Shown here in pieces: positions 44,046 through 52,418 of a stretch of 64,000 bases of DNA. The position numbers were made by a program, and so were the translations under genes. The notes below the pieces were generated by a model that was not told the DNA's origin, did no database searches, and worked only from the letters and a program-made list of their open reading frames with translations. The first letter of the stretch is position 1, and each line of letters begins with the position of its first letter. This DNA comes from Litorivita sp050633545 (GTDB lineage: Bacteria > Pseudomonadota > Alphaproteobacteria > Rhodobacterales > Rhodobacteraceae): contig JBOEGS010000008.1 of the NCBI GenBank assembly GCA_050633545.1, positions 62,001 through 126,000 of the forward strand, in the 5' to 3' direction.

Positions 44046-44932
44046 GCAATCTGCCCGCCAACGCCGCCCCCGCAGCCGCCAGCGCCAGCGCGCCGAGCCT
44101 CATGCGCCGCGCTTTGGCCAACCGCGCGCTGGTGCTCGGGCTGGTCTTGACGGTGTTTTTCACCGGCATGGCGCTGATCTCGCTGATCTGGGTGCCCTAT
44201 GACATCACGCAGATGCATATCGCCGACAAATTGCACCGCCCCGAGGCCGCGCATATCCTTGGCACCGATCATTTCGGCCGTGATATTTTCTCGATGATCA
44301 TGGTCGGCGCACGCACCTCGATTGCCGTGGCTTTGGTCGCGGTGGGCATCGGTATGGGTCTGGGCGTGCCGCTCGGGCTTTGGGCCGCCGCGCGCAAAGG
44401 CTCCTTGATCGATGAGCTGATCATGCGCGGCAATGATCTGGTTTTCGCCTTTCCGTCCTTGTTGATCGCGATCATCATCACCGCGATTTTCGGGGCCTCT
44501 GCGCTCAATGCGATCATCGCCATTGGCATATTCAACATCCCCGTTTTCGCGCGGCTGACGCGTTCGGGCGCGCTGTCTTTGTGGACCCGCGATTACGTGT
44601 TGGCCGCGCGGGTGGCGGGCAAGGGCGCGGCGCGGATTTCTGTCGAACACATCTTGCCCAATGTCACCAACCTGCTGATCGTCCAAGGCACGATCCAGTT
44701 CTCGCTCGGCATCCTCGCCGAAGCGGGGCTGAGCTATGTCGGTCTTGGCGCGCAGCCGCCGGTGCCCAGCTGGGGCAGGATGCTGGCCGACAGCCAGACG
44801 ATGATTTCCTTCGCGCCGCATCTGGCGATTTTTCCTGGATTGGCGATTTTGCTGACCGTGCTGGGGCTGAACCTCTTGGGGGACGGGCTGCGCGATCTGT
44901 TTGATCCGCGTCTGCGGCGGGGGCGCGAATGA
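44042..44932 (+). CDS. Dipeptide-type ABC importer permease DppC-like
   Basis: Inner-membrane permease of 296 residues. The N-terminus is Ala-rich, then the DppC motif HILGTDHFGRDIFSMIMVGAR is seen, and the coupling loop YVLAARVAGKGAARISVEHI. The C-terminus LGDGLRDLFDPRLRRGRE is typical. It overlaps both the DppB-like gene and the ATPase gene by ATGA, so the transporter is translated as a unit. Confidence 0.93.
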   Translation: MSNLPANAAPAAASASAPSLMRRALANRALVLGLVLTVFFTGMALISLIWVPYDITQMHIADKLHRPEAAHILGTDHFGRDIFSMIMVGARTSIAVALVAVGIGMGLGVPLGLWAAARKGSLIDELIMRGNDLVFAFPSLLIAIIITAIFGASALNAIIAIGIFNIPVFARLTRSGALSLWTRDYVLAARVAGKGAARISVEHILPNVTNLLIVQGTIQFSLGILAEAGLSYVGLGAQPPVPSWGRMLADSQTMISFAPHLAIFPGLAILLTVLGLNLLGDGLRDLFDPRLRRGRE

Positions 44933-46524
44933 GCGATCTTCTGACCATCAAGGGCCTTAGCCTCTCGATCCACGGCGCGCCGATCCTGCGCGATGTCTCG
45001 CTCACGGTCGCGGCGGGGCAAATCGTCGGCGTCATCGGCGAAAGCGGGTCGGGCAAATCCATGACCGCCTTTTCGGTGATGCAGCTATTGCCGCGGGGGG
45101 CGCGCGCGCAGGGGCGGATCACCTTGGACGGGCAGGAGATTTTGGACCTGCCCGAGCGCGATCTTTGCGCCCTGCGCGGCGAGACGGTCGGCATGGTGTT
45201 CCAAGAGCCGATGACCGCGCTCAACCCGCTCAAAACCATCGGCGATCAGGTGGCCGAAACCATCATGATCCATGAAAACACCACGCGCCGCGCCGCGATG
45301 ATGCGCGCCCGCGAGGCCCTCGCCCGCGCCGAATTGCCCGAAGAGAAATTCGCGCTGACCCGCTATCCGCATGAGCTTTCCGGCGGTCAGCGCCAGCGCG
45401 TGGTGATCGCCATGGCCATCGCCTTGCGCCCTAAATTACTGATCGCCGATGAGCCGACAACCGCCCTCGACGTCACCACACAGGCGGAGATCCTCAAACT
45501 GCTCAAACGACTTGTGCGCGAGGATGGCATGGGATTGTTGCTGATCTCGCATGATCTGGCGGTGGTTGCCGATATGGCCGATCACATCGTCATCATGCGC
45601 CGCGGCGAGGTGGTCGAAGACGGCCCGTGCCCCGCGATTTTCGGCGCGCTCGAACACCCCTATTCGCTCGCGCTGCTCAAGGCCTCAGATCACAGCCCTG
45701 CCTATTCGGGCAGGCCCTCGCAAGCGCCGCTGTTGGAACTACGCGGCGTGGTGCGCGACTATCCCACGCGCAGCGGCGGGATATGGGGCAAAACGGGGTA
45801 TTTTCGCGCCGTCGATGACGTCAGCTTCACCATCCGGCGCGGCGAGAACCTTGGCCTTGTGGGGGAAAGCGGCTGTGGCAAATCCACCCTGACCCGCGCG
45901 ATCCTCGGGCTTGAGGCGGTGCAGGGCGGCGAGATATTATTGGACGGCGCGCCGGTCATGCAAAACGGCCGCGCCAGCCGCGACATACGCCGGCGCATGC
46001 AGGTGGTGTTCCAAGACCCCTACGGCAGCTTCAATCCGCGCCACCGCGTCGCGCGGCTGATCTGCGAACCCTATCATTTGCTCGCCGATCCGCCCAAGGG
46101 CGCGGCGCGGCGCGCGGCCATCACCGAGGCGCTCGAAGCGGTGGGGATGCAGGCCAGCGACGCCGATAAATACATCCACGAATTTTCCGGCGGTCAGCGC
46201 CAGCGCATCGCCATTGCCCGCGCGCTGATCATCAAACCCGACCTGATCATTCTCGACGAAGCGGTCAGCGCCTTGGATGTTTCGGTGCGCGCACAGGTCT
46301 TGGACCTTCTCGCCGATCTTTCCGCAGGTTTCGGGCTGACCTACCTGTTTATCAGCCATGATCTGAGCGTGGTGCGCAATGTGTGCGACCGCGTTTTGGT
46401 GATGCAACACGGCAAGATCGTCGAGCAGGGCGAGACCGCCGAGATTTTCGGCGCGCCGCGCCAAGGTTACACCCGCCGTTTGATGGAGGCGGCGCCGCGT
46501 TTGCCGCAGGTGGCAGGAGAATAG
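44929..46524 (+). CDS. Dipeptide-type ABC importer, fused DppD-DppF double ATPase
   Basis: A 531-residue protein with two complete ATPase domains. The first has Walker A GESGSGKSMTAF, signature LSGGQRQRVVIAMAIAL and Walker B LLIADEPTTALDVT. The second has Walker A GESGCGKSTLTRAILG, signature FSGGQRQRIAIARALI and Walker B LIILDEAVSALDVS. Each domain ends with an oligopeptide-type C-terminal piece (HPYSLALLKA; QGYTRRLMEA). The fusion replaces separate DppD and DppF subunits, a known variant in the family. Confidence 0.94.
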   Translation: MSDLLTIKGLSLSIHGAPILRDVSLTVAAGQIVGVIGESGSGKSMTAFSVMQLLPRGARAQGRITLDGQEILDLPERDLCALRGETVGMVFQEPMTALNPLKTIGDQVAETIMIHENTTRRAAMMRAREALARAELPEEKFALTRYPHELSGGQRQRVVIAMAIALRPKLLIADEPTTALDVTTQAEILKLLKRLVREDGMGLLLISHDLAVVADMADHIVIMRRGEVVEDGPCPAIFGALEHPYSLALLKASDHSPAYSGRPSQAPLLELRGVVRDYPTRSGGIWGKTGYFRAVDDVSFTIRRGENLGLVGESGCGKSTLTRAILGLEAVQGGEILLDGAPVMQNGRASRDIRRRMQVVFQDPYGSFNPRHRVARLICEPYHLLADPPKGAARRAAITEALEAVGMQASDADKYIHEFSGGQRQRIAIARALIIKPDLIILDEAVSALDVSVRAQVLDLLADLSAGFGLTYLFISHDLSVVRNVCDRVLVMQHGKIVEQGETAEIFGAPRQGYTRRLMEAAPRLPQVAGE

Positions 46525-46560
46525 ACCGGCCCGCAATATCGGGGCCAAAGGGAGGAAGAC

Positions 46561-48024
46561 ATGCGCGAGACATCGCAATATCTGGACCTGTGGTTCGACC
46601 CGTCCAAATGCCTGATCGGCGGGCAATGGTGCGCGCCTGCGCTGGGCGGCACTTTGCCCCTGTGGGACCCGTCCACCGGCGCGCGGATCAGCCAGATCGC
46701 GCGCGGCACATCCGAAGATATCGACGCCGCCGTCGCTGCCGCGCAGGCCGCGCGGGCAGGGGCATGGGGCAAATGGACGGCGGCAGAGCGCGGGCGGTTC
46801 TTGCTCAAGCTGTCTGCTGCGGTTCTGGCACGGGCGGATGATCTGGCGCGTATCGAGGCGATCGACGTGGGCAAGCCGCTCAAACAGGCGCGCGCCGATG
46901 CGCTGGCGCTGGCGCGCTACCTCGAATTTTACGGCGGCGCAGCCGATAAGCTGCATGGCGGAACCATTCCCTATCTTGATGGCTACACGGTCTATACCCT
47001 GCGCGAGCCGCATGGGGTCACCGGCCATATCGTGCCGTGGAACTACCCGATGCAGATCATCGGGCGGTCGGTCGGGGCGGCTTTGGCGGTGGGCAATGCC
47101 TGTGTGTTGAAACCGGCGGAGGATGCCTGCCTGACCGCTTTGGCCTTTGCCGATCTGGCGCGTGAGGCGGGGCTTGCGGATGGCGCGCTCAACGTGGTGC
47201 CAGGGCTGGGGGCAGAGGCGGGCGCGGCCCTGAGCGGCCATCGCGGCGTCAACCACATTTCCTTTACCGGATCGGTGGGCACGGGCATCGCCGTGCAAGA
47301 GGCCGCCGCGCGCAATGTGGTGCCGGTGACCTTGGAATTGGGCGGCAAAAGCCCGCAGGTTGTGTTTAACGATGCCGATCTGGAGGCAGCTTTGCCCTTT
47401 TTGGTCAATGCGGGCATCCAGAATTGCGGGCAAACCTGCTCGGCCTCCTCGCGCATTCTGGTGCAGCAAAACCGCTATGACGAGGTGCTGGAGCGGATGG
47501 CCGAACGCTACGCCGCCCTGCGCATCGGTGCGGCCATGGCGGACCTTGATGTCGGGCCGCTGATCTCGGCCAAACAAAAGGGCATCGTCAGCGGCTATCT
47601 CGATCAGGGCCACGATCTGCAGATTGCGGCGCAGGCCACGCTCGGCGATCTGCCCGAGGGCGGATATTACGTGCCGCCGACCTTGTTTTCCTGCGCATCA
47701 AGCGATCATATCCTCGCCCAGTCCGAGGTCTTCGGCCCCGTGCAGGTGGTGATCCCCTTTGGCGACGAAGACGAGGCGATGGCCATCGCCAATGGCACCG
47801 ATTACGGTCTTGTGGCAAGCCTGTGGACCCGCGACGGCGCACGGCAGATGCGGGCGGCCAAGGCCCTGCGCGCGGGGCAGGTCTTCATCAACAACTATGG
47901 CGCGGGCGGCGGGGTGGAATTGCCCTTTGGCGGCACTGGCCACTCGGGCCACGGGCGCGAAAAGGGCTTTGAGGCGCTTTACGGCTTTAGCGTGCTCAAG
48001 ACCGTCGCGGCCTATCATGGGTAG
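46561..48024 (+). CDS. NAD(P)-dependent aldehyde dehydrogenase
   Basis: A 487-residue aldehyde dehydrogenase. Cofactor and catalytic motifs are HIVPWNYPMQIIGRS, FTGSVGTGIAV, VTLELGGKSPQVVF (general-base Glu) and NCGQTCSASSRILV (nucleophile Cys near residue 291). The pattern is closest to betaine-aldehyde or aminobutyraldehyde dehydrogenases. It follows the importer ATPase after 36 bases with GGAGGAAG before the start, so it probably oxidises an aldehyde derived from the imported compound. Confidence 0.92.
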   Translation: MRETSQYLDLWFDPSKCLIGGQWCAPALGGTLPLWDPSTGARISQIARGTSEDIDAAVAAAQAARAGAWGKWTAAERGRFLLKLSAAVLARADDLARIEAIDVGKPLKQARADALALARYLEFYGGAADKLHGGTIPYLDGYTVYTLREPHGVTGHIVPWNYPMQIIGRSVGAALAVGNACVLKPAEDACLTALAFADLAREAGLADGALNVVPGLGAEAGAALSGHRGVNHISFTGSVGTGIAVQEAAARNVVPVTLELGGKSPQVVFNDADLEAALPFLVNAGIQNCGQTCSASSRILVQQNRYDEVLERMAERYAALRIGAAMADLDVGPLISAKQKGIVSGYLDQGHDLQIAAQATLGDLPEGGYYVPPTLFSCASSDHILAQSEVFGPVQVVIPFGDEDEAMAIANGTDYGLVASLWTRDGARQMRAAKALRAGQVFINNYGAGGGVELPFGGTGHSGHGREKGFEALYGFSVLKTVAAYHG

Positions 48025-48027
48025 CCC

Positions 48028-49185
48028 ATGAGCGCGCGGCTCCATATTCCCAATGGGCAGGCACGCCACCTGTGGCTGGCGGTCAATGATCTGGCCGCTG
48101 CGCCGGTGGGCGATGTGGATGCGTTAACGGCGATCCGGCGGCTTGGGTTCTTGCAAATCGACACGATCCGCAATGTCACCCGCGCGCATAATCACATCCT
48201 GTGGTCGCGCAACCGCCGTTACCGCGAGGGCGATCTTTGGCCGCTGCTCAAGGGGCGCAAGTTGTTCGAGCATTTCACCCATGATGCCAGCTTGATCCCG
48301 ACCGAGACCTTGCCTTTGTGGCAGGTGCAATTCGCGCGGCTCGGGGCCAAGGTTGCGGCCTATGAGTGGTTCAAATCGGGGCTGGGCCAAAAGCAGATCG
48401 CAGACATTCGCGCGCGCATCGAGCGCGAGGGCGCGCTTTCGACCCATGCCTTTGATACCAAATCCGAAAGCCGCGAGATGTGGGCGCGCCCGCCGCATAA
48501 AAAGGCGCTCGATCAAATGTGGTATGCGGGGGATCTGGCGACCAGCCACCGCGAGAATTTCATCAAATTCTACGATCTGGGCGAACGGGTTTTTGCCCCC
48601 GTCGAGGCGCCGCCCGAAGATGAGGCGCTCGGCGCTCTGCACGCCGATGCATTGCGCCGCCTCGGCGCGGCGACCACCGGCGAGGTGCAACGGTTTTGGG
48701 GCGTGGCAACAGCGCAAGAGACCCGCGCATGGGCGGCGGCGGCGGGTCACATCGCAGTGCGCATCGAGGGCGCCGACGGGCGTTGGCACGAGACGATGGC
48801 GGCGCCCGATATAGAGGCGCGCCTTGCCGCGCTGCCGCCCTTGTCGGGGCAAATCCGCCTGCTCAATCCCTTCGATCCGGCGATCCGCGACCGCGCGCGG
48901 CTCGAGCGGCTGTTCGGGTTCGAATACCGCAACGAGATGTTCGTGCCCGCCGCGAAACGGCTTTGGGGCTATTATGTCTATCCGCTGCTCGAAGGGGACC
49001 GTTTTGTCGGGCGGATCGAAATCAAAGGCGACCGCGCATCGGGGCAAATGACGGTGACGGGGTTTTGGCCCGAGGCGGGGGCGCGTTGGGGCGCGGGGCG
49101 GTGCGCGCGGCTTGAGGCCGAGCTTGGCCGTTTCGCGCGTCTGGCGGGGCTGCGCCTTGTGATCTGGCAAACACCAGTGCCGTAA
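48028..49185 (+). CDS. YcaQ-like winged-helix DNA glycosylase family protein
   Basis: A 385-residue member of the HTH_42/YcaQ-AlkX family of interstrand-crosslink glycosylases. The QxD catalytic motif appears as FLQIDTIRNVTRAHN (Gln/Asp about residues 44-46). The C-terminal block LLNPFDPAIRDRARLERLFG, FEYRNEMFVPAAKRLWGYYV and LLEGDRFVGRIEIK is characteristic. It starts three bases after the aldehyde dehydrogenase stop. Co-transcription with an aldehyde-producing pathway is notable, since aldehydes can damage DNA; this link is only an idea. Confidence 0.88.
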   Translation: MSARLHIPNGQARHLWLAVNDLAAAPVGDVDALTAIRRLGFLQIDTIRNVTRAHNHILWSRNRRYREGDLWPLLKGRKLFEHFTHDASLIPTETLPLWQVQFARLGAKVAAYEWFKSGLGQKQIADIRARIEREGALSTHAFDTKSESREMWARPPHKKALDQMWYAGDLATSHRENFIKFYDLGERVFAPVEAPPEDEALGALHADALRRLGAATTGEVQRFWGVATAQETRAWAAAAGHIAVRIEGADGRWHETMAAPDIEARLAALPPLSGQIRLLNPFDPAIRDRARLERLFGFEYRNEMFVPAAKRLWGYYVYPLLEGDRFVGRIEIKGDRASGQMTVTGFWPEAGARWGAGRCARLEAELGRFARLAGLRLVIWQTPVP

Positions 49186-49262
49186 AGACGGCAGAAACAT
49201 CAACGGCGCACAGTGGCGCAGGGCGCAGTGGCATCACAGAGGCATTATTGAGGGAGAAGAAC

Positions 49263-50006
49263 ATGAGACTTGAGGGGAAAACAGCCATCGTCACCGGCGG
49301 CGCCAGCGGCTTTGGCGCGGGTATCGCGCGCAAATTCATTGCCGAGGGCGCGCAGGTGCTGATCACCGATATCAACGAAGCGGGCGCGCAGGATCTGGCC
49401 CATAGTCTTGGCAAAAACGCCCATGCTCTGGGCGGCTCTGTCGCCGATCGCGGCGATGTCGAGCGGTTGCGCGACCGCGCGATCGAGATGATGGGCCGCG
49501 TCGATATTTTGGTTAACAATGCGGGCGTCACCCATTTGCCAACTGCATTGGAGGAGGTCAGCGAAGACGATTTCGACCGCGTTTTCGCCGTCAATTGCAA
49601 ATCCATCTACTATATGGCGCAGACCTTCGTGCCGGTGATGAAACCGGTTGGTGGGGTGATCTTGAACGTGGCCTCGACGGCAGGGCTGAGCCCGCGGCCA
49701 AAGCTCAACTGGTATAACGCCTCCAAAGGTTGGGTCATCACCGCGACCAAGGCCATGGCGGTGGAGCTTGCGCCGCAAGGGATGCGGGTCAATGCCCTGT
49801 GCCCTGTGGCGGGCGATACGCCGCTTTTGGCCAGTTTCATGGGCGAGGACACTCCCGAGATGCGCGCCAAATTCCTCTCGACCATCCCCTTGGGCCGGTT
49901 TTCGACCGCCGAGGATATGGGCAATGCCGCAGCCTTCTTGTGCTCAAGCGAGGCGAGCATGGTCACGGGCGTGTGCATGGAGGTGGACGGCGGGCGCTGC
50001 ATCTAG
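49263..50006 (+). CDS. SDR family oxidoreductase
   Basis: A 247-residue classical SDR with VTGGASGFGAGIARKFIAEG, NNAGVTHLP, the catalytic Ser in VASTAGLSPRP, Tyr/Lys in WYNASKGWVITAT and the C-terminal SEASMVTGVCMEVDGG. The ATG at 49263 follows GAGGGAGAAGAAC. It ends the M20-importer-aldehyde dehydrogenase gene run. It may oxidise an alcohol to the aldehyde used upstream; the substrate is unknown. Confidence 0.9.
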   Translation: MRLEGKTAIVTGGASGFGAGIARKFIAEGAQVLITDINEAGAQDLAHSLGKNAHALGGSVADRGDVERLRDRAIEMMGRVDILVNNAGVTHLPTALEEVSEDDFDRVFAVNCKSIYYMAQTFVPVMKPVGGVILNVASTAGLSPRPKLNWYNASKGWVITATKAMAVELAPQGMRVNALCPVAGDTPLLASFMGEDTPEMRAKFLSTIPLGRFSTAEDMGNAAAFLCSSEASMVTGVCMEVDGGRCI

Positions 50007-50014
50007 CGGCGCAC

Positions 50015-50039
50015 CGCTGCTGGCAAGAAGCCAGTGGCG
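50015..50039 (+). terminator. Hairpin after the SDR gene, before bioM
   Basis: A 10-bp stem with two G-T pairs (50015-50024 with 50030-50039) and loop AAGAA. There is no T-run, so it is a weak terminator candidate or a leader structure. Confidence 0.35.
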
Positions 50040-50070
50040 TGGCGATGAAAATCGCGCTATCTGGCGGCGC

Positions 50071-50832
50071 ATGACGGATCACAACCCACAGCAAACCGGC
50101 GCCTTTGTGCGGCTGCGCGGCGTGCAGTTGCAGCGCGGCGGCGCGGCTTTGTTTGACGGGCTTGTCATGGACGTGACGGCGCGGCGTGTGGGGATTGTGG
50201 GACGCAACGGCGCGGGCAAAAGCCAGCTTGCGCGGCTCATCGCGGGGCTGACCGAGGCGCAGGCGGGCGAGGTGTCGGTTTGCGGCGTCAAAGTCGCCAA
50301 GGACCGTAAGGGCGCGCTGGGCGCGGTGGGGATATTGTTCCAAAACCCCGACCACCAGATCATCTTTCCCACCGTCGAAGAAGAATTGATGTTCGGCCTC
50401 AAAGCGCAAGGCACCGCAAAGGCGCAGGCGCGCGCGCAGGTGCGCGCAATGCTCGACACCGTCGGTCATGGCGATTGGGGGCCGCGCGCGGTGCATACGC
50501 TCTCGGGTGGGCAGCGGCATCTGGTGTGCTTGATGGCGGTGCTTTTGATGCGGCCCAAGGTGATCGTTCTGGACGAGCCTTTTGCCGGTCTTGATCTGGC
50601 GGCGCGGCTGCGACTGGCGCGGCTCTTGGAGGCGTCCGATGCGATGATCTTGCATATCTCGCATGATCTGGAGGCGCTGGAGGGCTATGACGAGGTGCTC
50701 TGGATCGATCGCCCTGCGGGGGCGAGCGATCCGGCCTATCTGCGCGCGCAGGGCCCTGCGGCTGCGGTGCTGGCAGACTACCGCGCGGAAATGCAGCGGC
50801 GTGGAGACGGCGATGATTTCTCTGACCTCTGA
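50071..50832 (+). CDS. bioM: Biotin ECF importer ATPase BioM
   Basis: Energy-coupling-factor ATPase of 253 residues. Walker A is GRNGAGKSQLARL; the Q-loop LFQNPDHQIIFPTVEEELMFG is diagnostic for ECF ATPases; signature LSGGQRHLVCLMAVLL and Walker B VIVLDEPFAGLD follow. It lies before bioN and bioY, which defines it as BioM. ATG 50071 is in frame and directly precedes the conserved domain; an open frame continues far upstream inside the SDR gene. It overlaps bioN by 20 bases. Confidence 0.92.
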   Translation: MTDHNPQQTGAFVRLRGVQLQRGGAALFDGLVMDVTARRVGIVGRNGAGKSQLARLIAGLTEAQAGEVSVCGVKVAKDRKGALGAVGILFQNPDHQIIFPTVEEELMFGLKAQGTAKAQARAQVRAMLDTVGHGDWGPRAVHTLSGGQRHLVCLMAVLLMRPKVIVLDEPFAGLDLAARLRLARLLEASDAMILHISHDLEALEGYDEVLWIDRPAGASDPAYLRAQGPAAAVLADYRAEMQRRGDGDDFSDL

Positions 50833-51421
50833 GCAGCGCACGCTTTATCACGATTGGCGCGCGGGGCCGAAACTCGCGGCGATGTGCCTGTTTACTTTCG
50901 GGTTTTTCTTTATCGATGGGCTGCTTTGGGCGGGCATGGCATTGGCCGCCGTTGTCGCGCTTTATCTCGCGGGGGGGGTGCGTTTTGCGCGCGAGGGGCT
51001 GCGCAATTTGCGGCCATTGGTCTGGATTTGCGCCCTGATCTTCGGCTGGCAGGCGCTGTTCGGGGATGCGGTTTCGGGGGCGGTGGCGGTGGTGAAGCTG
51101 GCGGCGGCGGTGGGATTGGCCAATCTGGTGACGATGACCACGCAGCTCGCGGCGATCTTGGAGGTGCTCGAGCGCGGTATGAAGCGTATCGGCATAGGCG
51201 CGGCGGCGCGCGGGCGGGTGGCCTTGGCCGTGGCTTTGGTGATCCGCTTTATTCCGGTGCTGGGCGAGAAGGGCACACATCTGGCGCAGGCGTGGCGTGC
51301 AAGATCGCCCAAACGCGCGGGCTGGCGCTTGGTCTTTCCCTTTGCTCTGGTCGCTTTGGACGATGCCGAGCAGGTGGCCGATGCCATCCGCGCCCGCGGC
51401 GGCGTGCCGGAGGCGGATTGA
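50813..51421 (+). CDS. bioN: Biotin ECF importer transmembrane coupling protein BioN
   Basis: EcfT-type membrane protein of 202 residues. It has N-terminal hydrophobic helices (FTFGFFFIDGLLWAGMALAA) and the two cytoplasmic Ala-Arg-X coupling motifs, seen as AWRARSPKRAGW and AIRARGGVPEAD. The ATG at 50813 has GGAG six bases upstream. It connects BioM to BioY. Confidence 0.9.
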   Translation: MISLTSEQRTLYHDWRAGPKLAAMCLFTFGFFFIDGLLWAGMALAAVVALYLAGGVRFAREGLRNLRPLVWICALIFGWQALFGDAVSGAVAVVKLAAAVGLANLVTMTTQLAAILEVLERGMKRIGIGAAARGRVALAVALVIRFIPVLGEKGTHLAQAWRARSPKRAGWRLVFPFALVALDDAEQVADAIRARGGVPEAD

Positions 51422-51468
51422 CCTCCTCCATCTGCCGTATAGAAGATGTTTGCGTAAACTTGCGGAAA

Positions 51469-51481
51469 ATACGGTATTGAG
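51469..51481. repeat. 13-bp copy of the M20-operon palindrome, upstream of bioY
   Basis: ATACGGTATTGAG is identical to the left part of the palindrome at 40087. A CCGTAT at 51435-51440 gives a second, inverted half-site 28 bases away. Confidence 0.45.
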
Positions 51482-51568
51482 GGATAGGCATCCGGTCCTG
51501 AGTAGAGTAAACGGGCGCTGAAACAGGATGGCGGGCATCAAGCCCCGCGCCGGACAAGGGACATCACC

Positions 51569-52108
51569 ATGGAACGCAATATCACTCTTATCGCGCTTTT
51601 CGCAGCATTGATCGCAGCACTGGCCATGTTGCCGAAACTAACGCTGGCCAGCGGGGTGCCGATCACCGCGCAAAGCCTTGGCATCATGCTGTGCGGGACG
51701 ATCCTTGGCGCGAAACGCGGAGCTTTGGCGGTTGTGCTCTATCTGGCGCTGGCGGCGGCGGGCCTGCCCATTCTGGCGGGCGGCAAAGGCGGTCTGGCGC
51801 CCTTCGTCGGGATCACCTCCGGATATCTGGTCGGCTTTGTGGCGGCGGCCTTTGTGACCGGCCTGTTGGCGCAGACATGGCGCGCCAAGGGCGGCTTTGT
51901 CCTGCCGACCGTCGCCGCAGTGATCGGCGGTATTGCCGTGCTGCATATCCTTGGCATCATCGGCATGGCGGCTTCGGCGAATGTCAGCCTCCTGACGGCC
52001 TCGGGTTGGGCCGTGCCCTTCTTGATCGGCGATGCGATCAAGGCGGTTCTGGCGGGTCTGATCACCTATGCGGTGATGCGCGCGCGGCCGAATTTGGCAC
52101 AAGCCTGA
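51569..52108 (+). CDS. bioY: Biotin-specific S component BioY
   Basis: Membrane biotin-binding protein of 179 residues with about six hydrophobic helices. The BioY motifs GVPITAQSLGIMLCGTILGAKRG, YLALAAAGLPILAGGKGGLAPF and TSGYLVGF are clear in part, for example AAAGLPILAGGKGG. It follows bioN after 147 bases, which contain a possible regulatory repeat, and is closed by a strong terminator. Confidence 0.95.
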   Translation: MERNITLIALFAALIAALAMLPKLTLASGVPITAQSLGIMLCGTILGAKRGALAVVLYLALAAAGLPILAGGKGGLAPFVGITSGYLVGFVAAAFVTGLLAQTWRAKGGFVLPTVAAVIGGIAVLHILGIIGMAASANVSLLTASGWAVPFLIGDAIKAVLAGLITYAVMRARPNLAQA

Positions 52109-52137
52109 GATCCATCGCCTCAAGGCGCAATTGCGAG

Positions 52138-52175
52138 CGCGCGGCCCCCGCAGGGCCGCGCGTTTTGCGTTTCAA
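52138..52175 (+). terminator. Rho-independent terminator after bioY
   Basis: CGCGCGGCCC, loop CCGCA, GGGCCGCGCG is a perfect 10-bp stem, followed by TTTTGCGTTT. Confidence 0.85.
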
Positions 52176-52200
52176 TGGTGATGGCTGCGCAGGTGGGGGA

Positions 52201-52232
52201 GCCTTGGGCGGTGATATTTGGGAACCAGCAAG
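52201..52232 (+). repeat. Intergenic GGCGRGGATATTT element, copy 3
   Basis: The copy reads GCCTTGGGCGGTGATATTTG, then GGAACCAGCAAG. It lies in the 310-base gap between bioY and asd, which otherwise holds the bioY terminator, copy 4 and the inverted repeat near asd; I see no gene in it. Confidence 0.4.
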
Positions 52233-52281
52233 GCGGGCGCGGGGCGTAGCGGCGGGCGCTGCGGTTTTGGCATGAGAGGCA

Positions 52282-52311
52282 GCTTGCGGCGGGGATATGG
52301 GGCGAAAGGGG
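52282..52311 (+). repeat. Intergenic GGCGRGGATATTT element, copy 4 (degenerate)
   Basis: The copy reads GCTTGCGGCGGGGATATGGG, then GCGAAAGGGG, a looser match to the other three copies. Confidence 0.35.
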
Positions 52312-52363
52312 AAGGCGCGCGGGGCCACAGCCCTCATGTGCAGGCGCAGAATCCCCTTTATTC

Positions 52364-52383
52364 CATAGCGCGCCTACGCTATG
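52364..52383. promoter_or_regulatory. 20-bp inverted repeat upstream of asd
   Basis: CATAGCG-CGCCTA-CGCTATG has perfect 7-bp arms with a 6-base centre and ends 35 bases before the asd start. It may be an operator or a leader hairpin. Confidence 0.45.
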
Positions 52384-52418
52384 TGCGCCCTTGCCTCTAA
52401 AATAAGGAGCACTCTTAG

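Noticed and set aside
49768..50070. A long N-terminal extension of bioM into the SDR gene
   Set aside because: The extra 101 codons overlap the conserved end of the SDR and show no ATPase similarity; ATG 50071 begins just before the ATPase domain.
51459..51490. An IclR-type palindrome at the TGCGGAA before bioY
   Set aside because: Only one half-site is present; the matching TTCCGCA arm is absent.
51422..51568. A BioR operator (TTATNNATAA type) before bioY
   Set aside because: I found no such sequence; the TATAGA at 51439 is too far from the motif to call.
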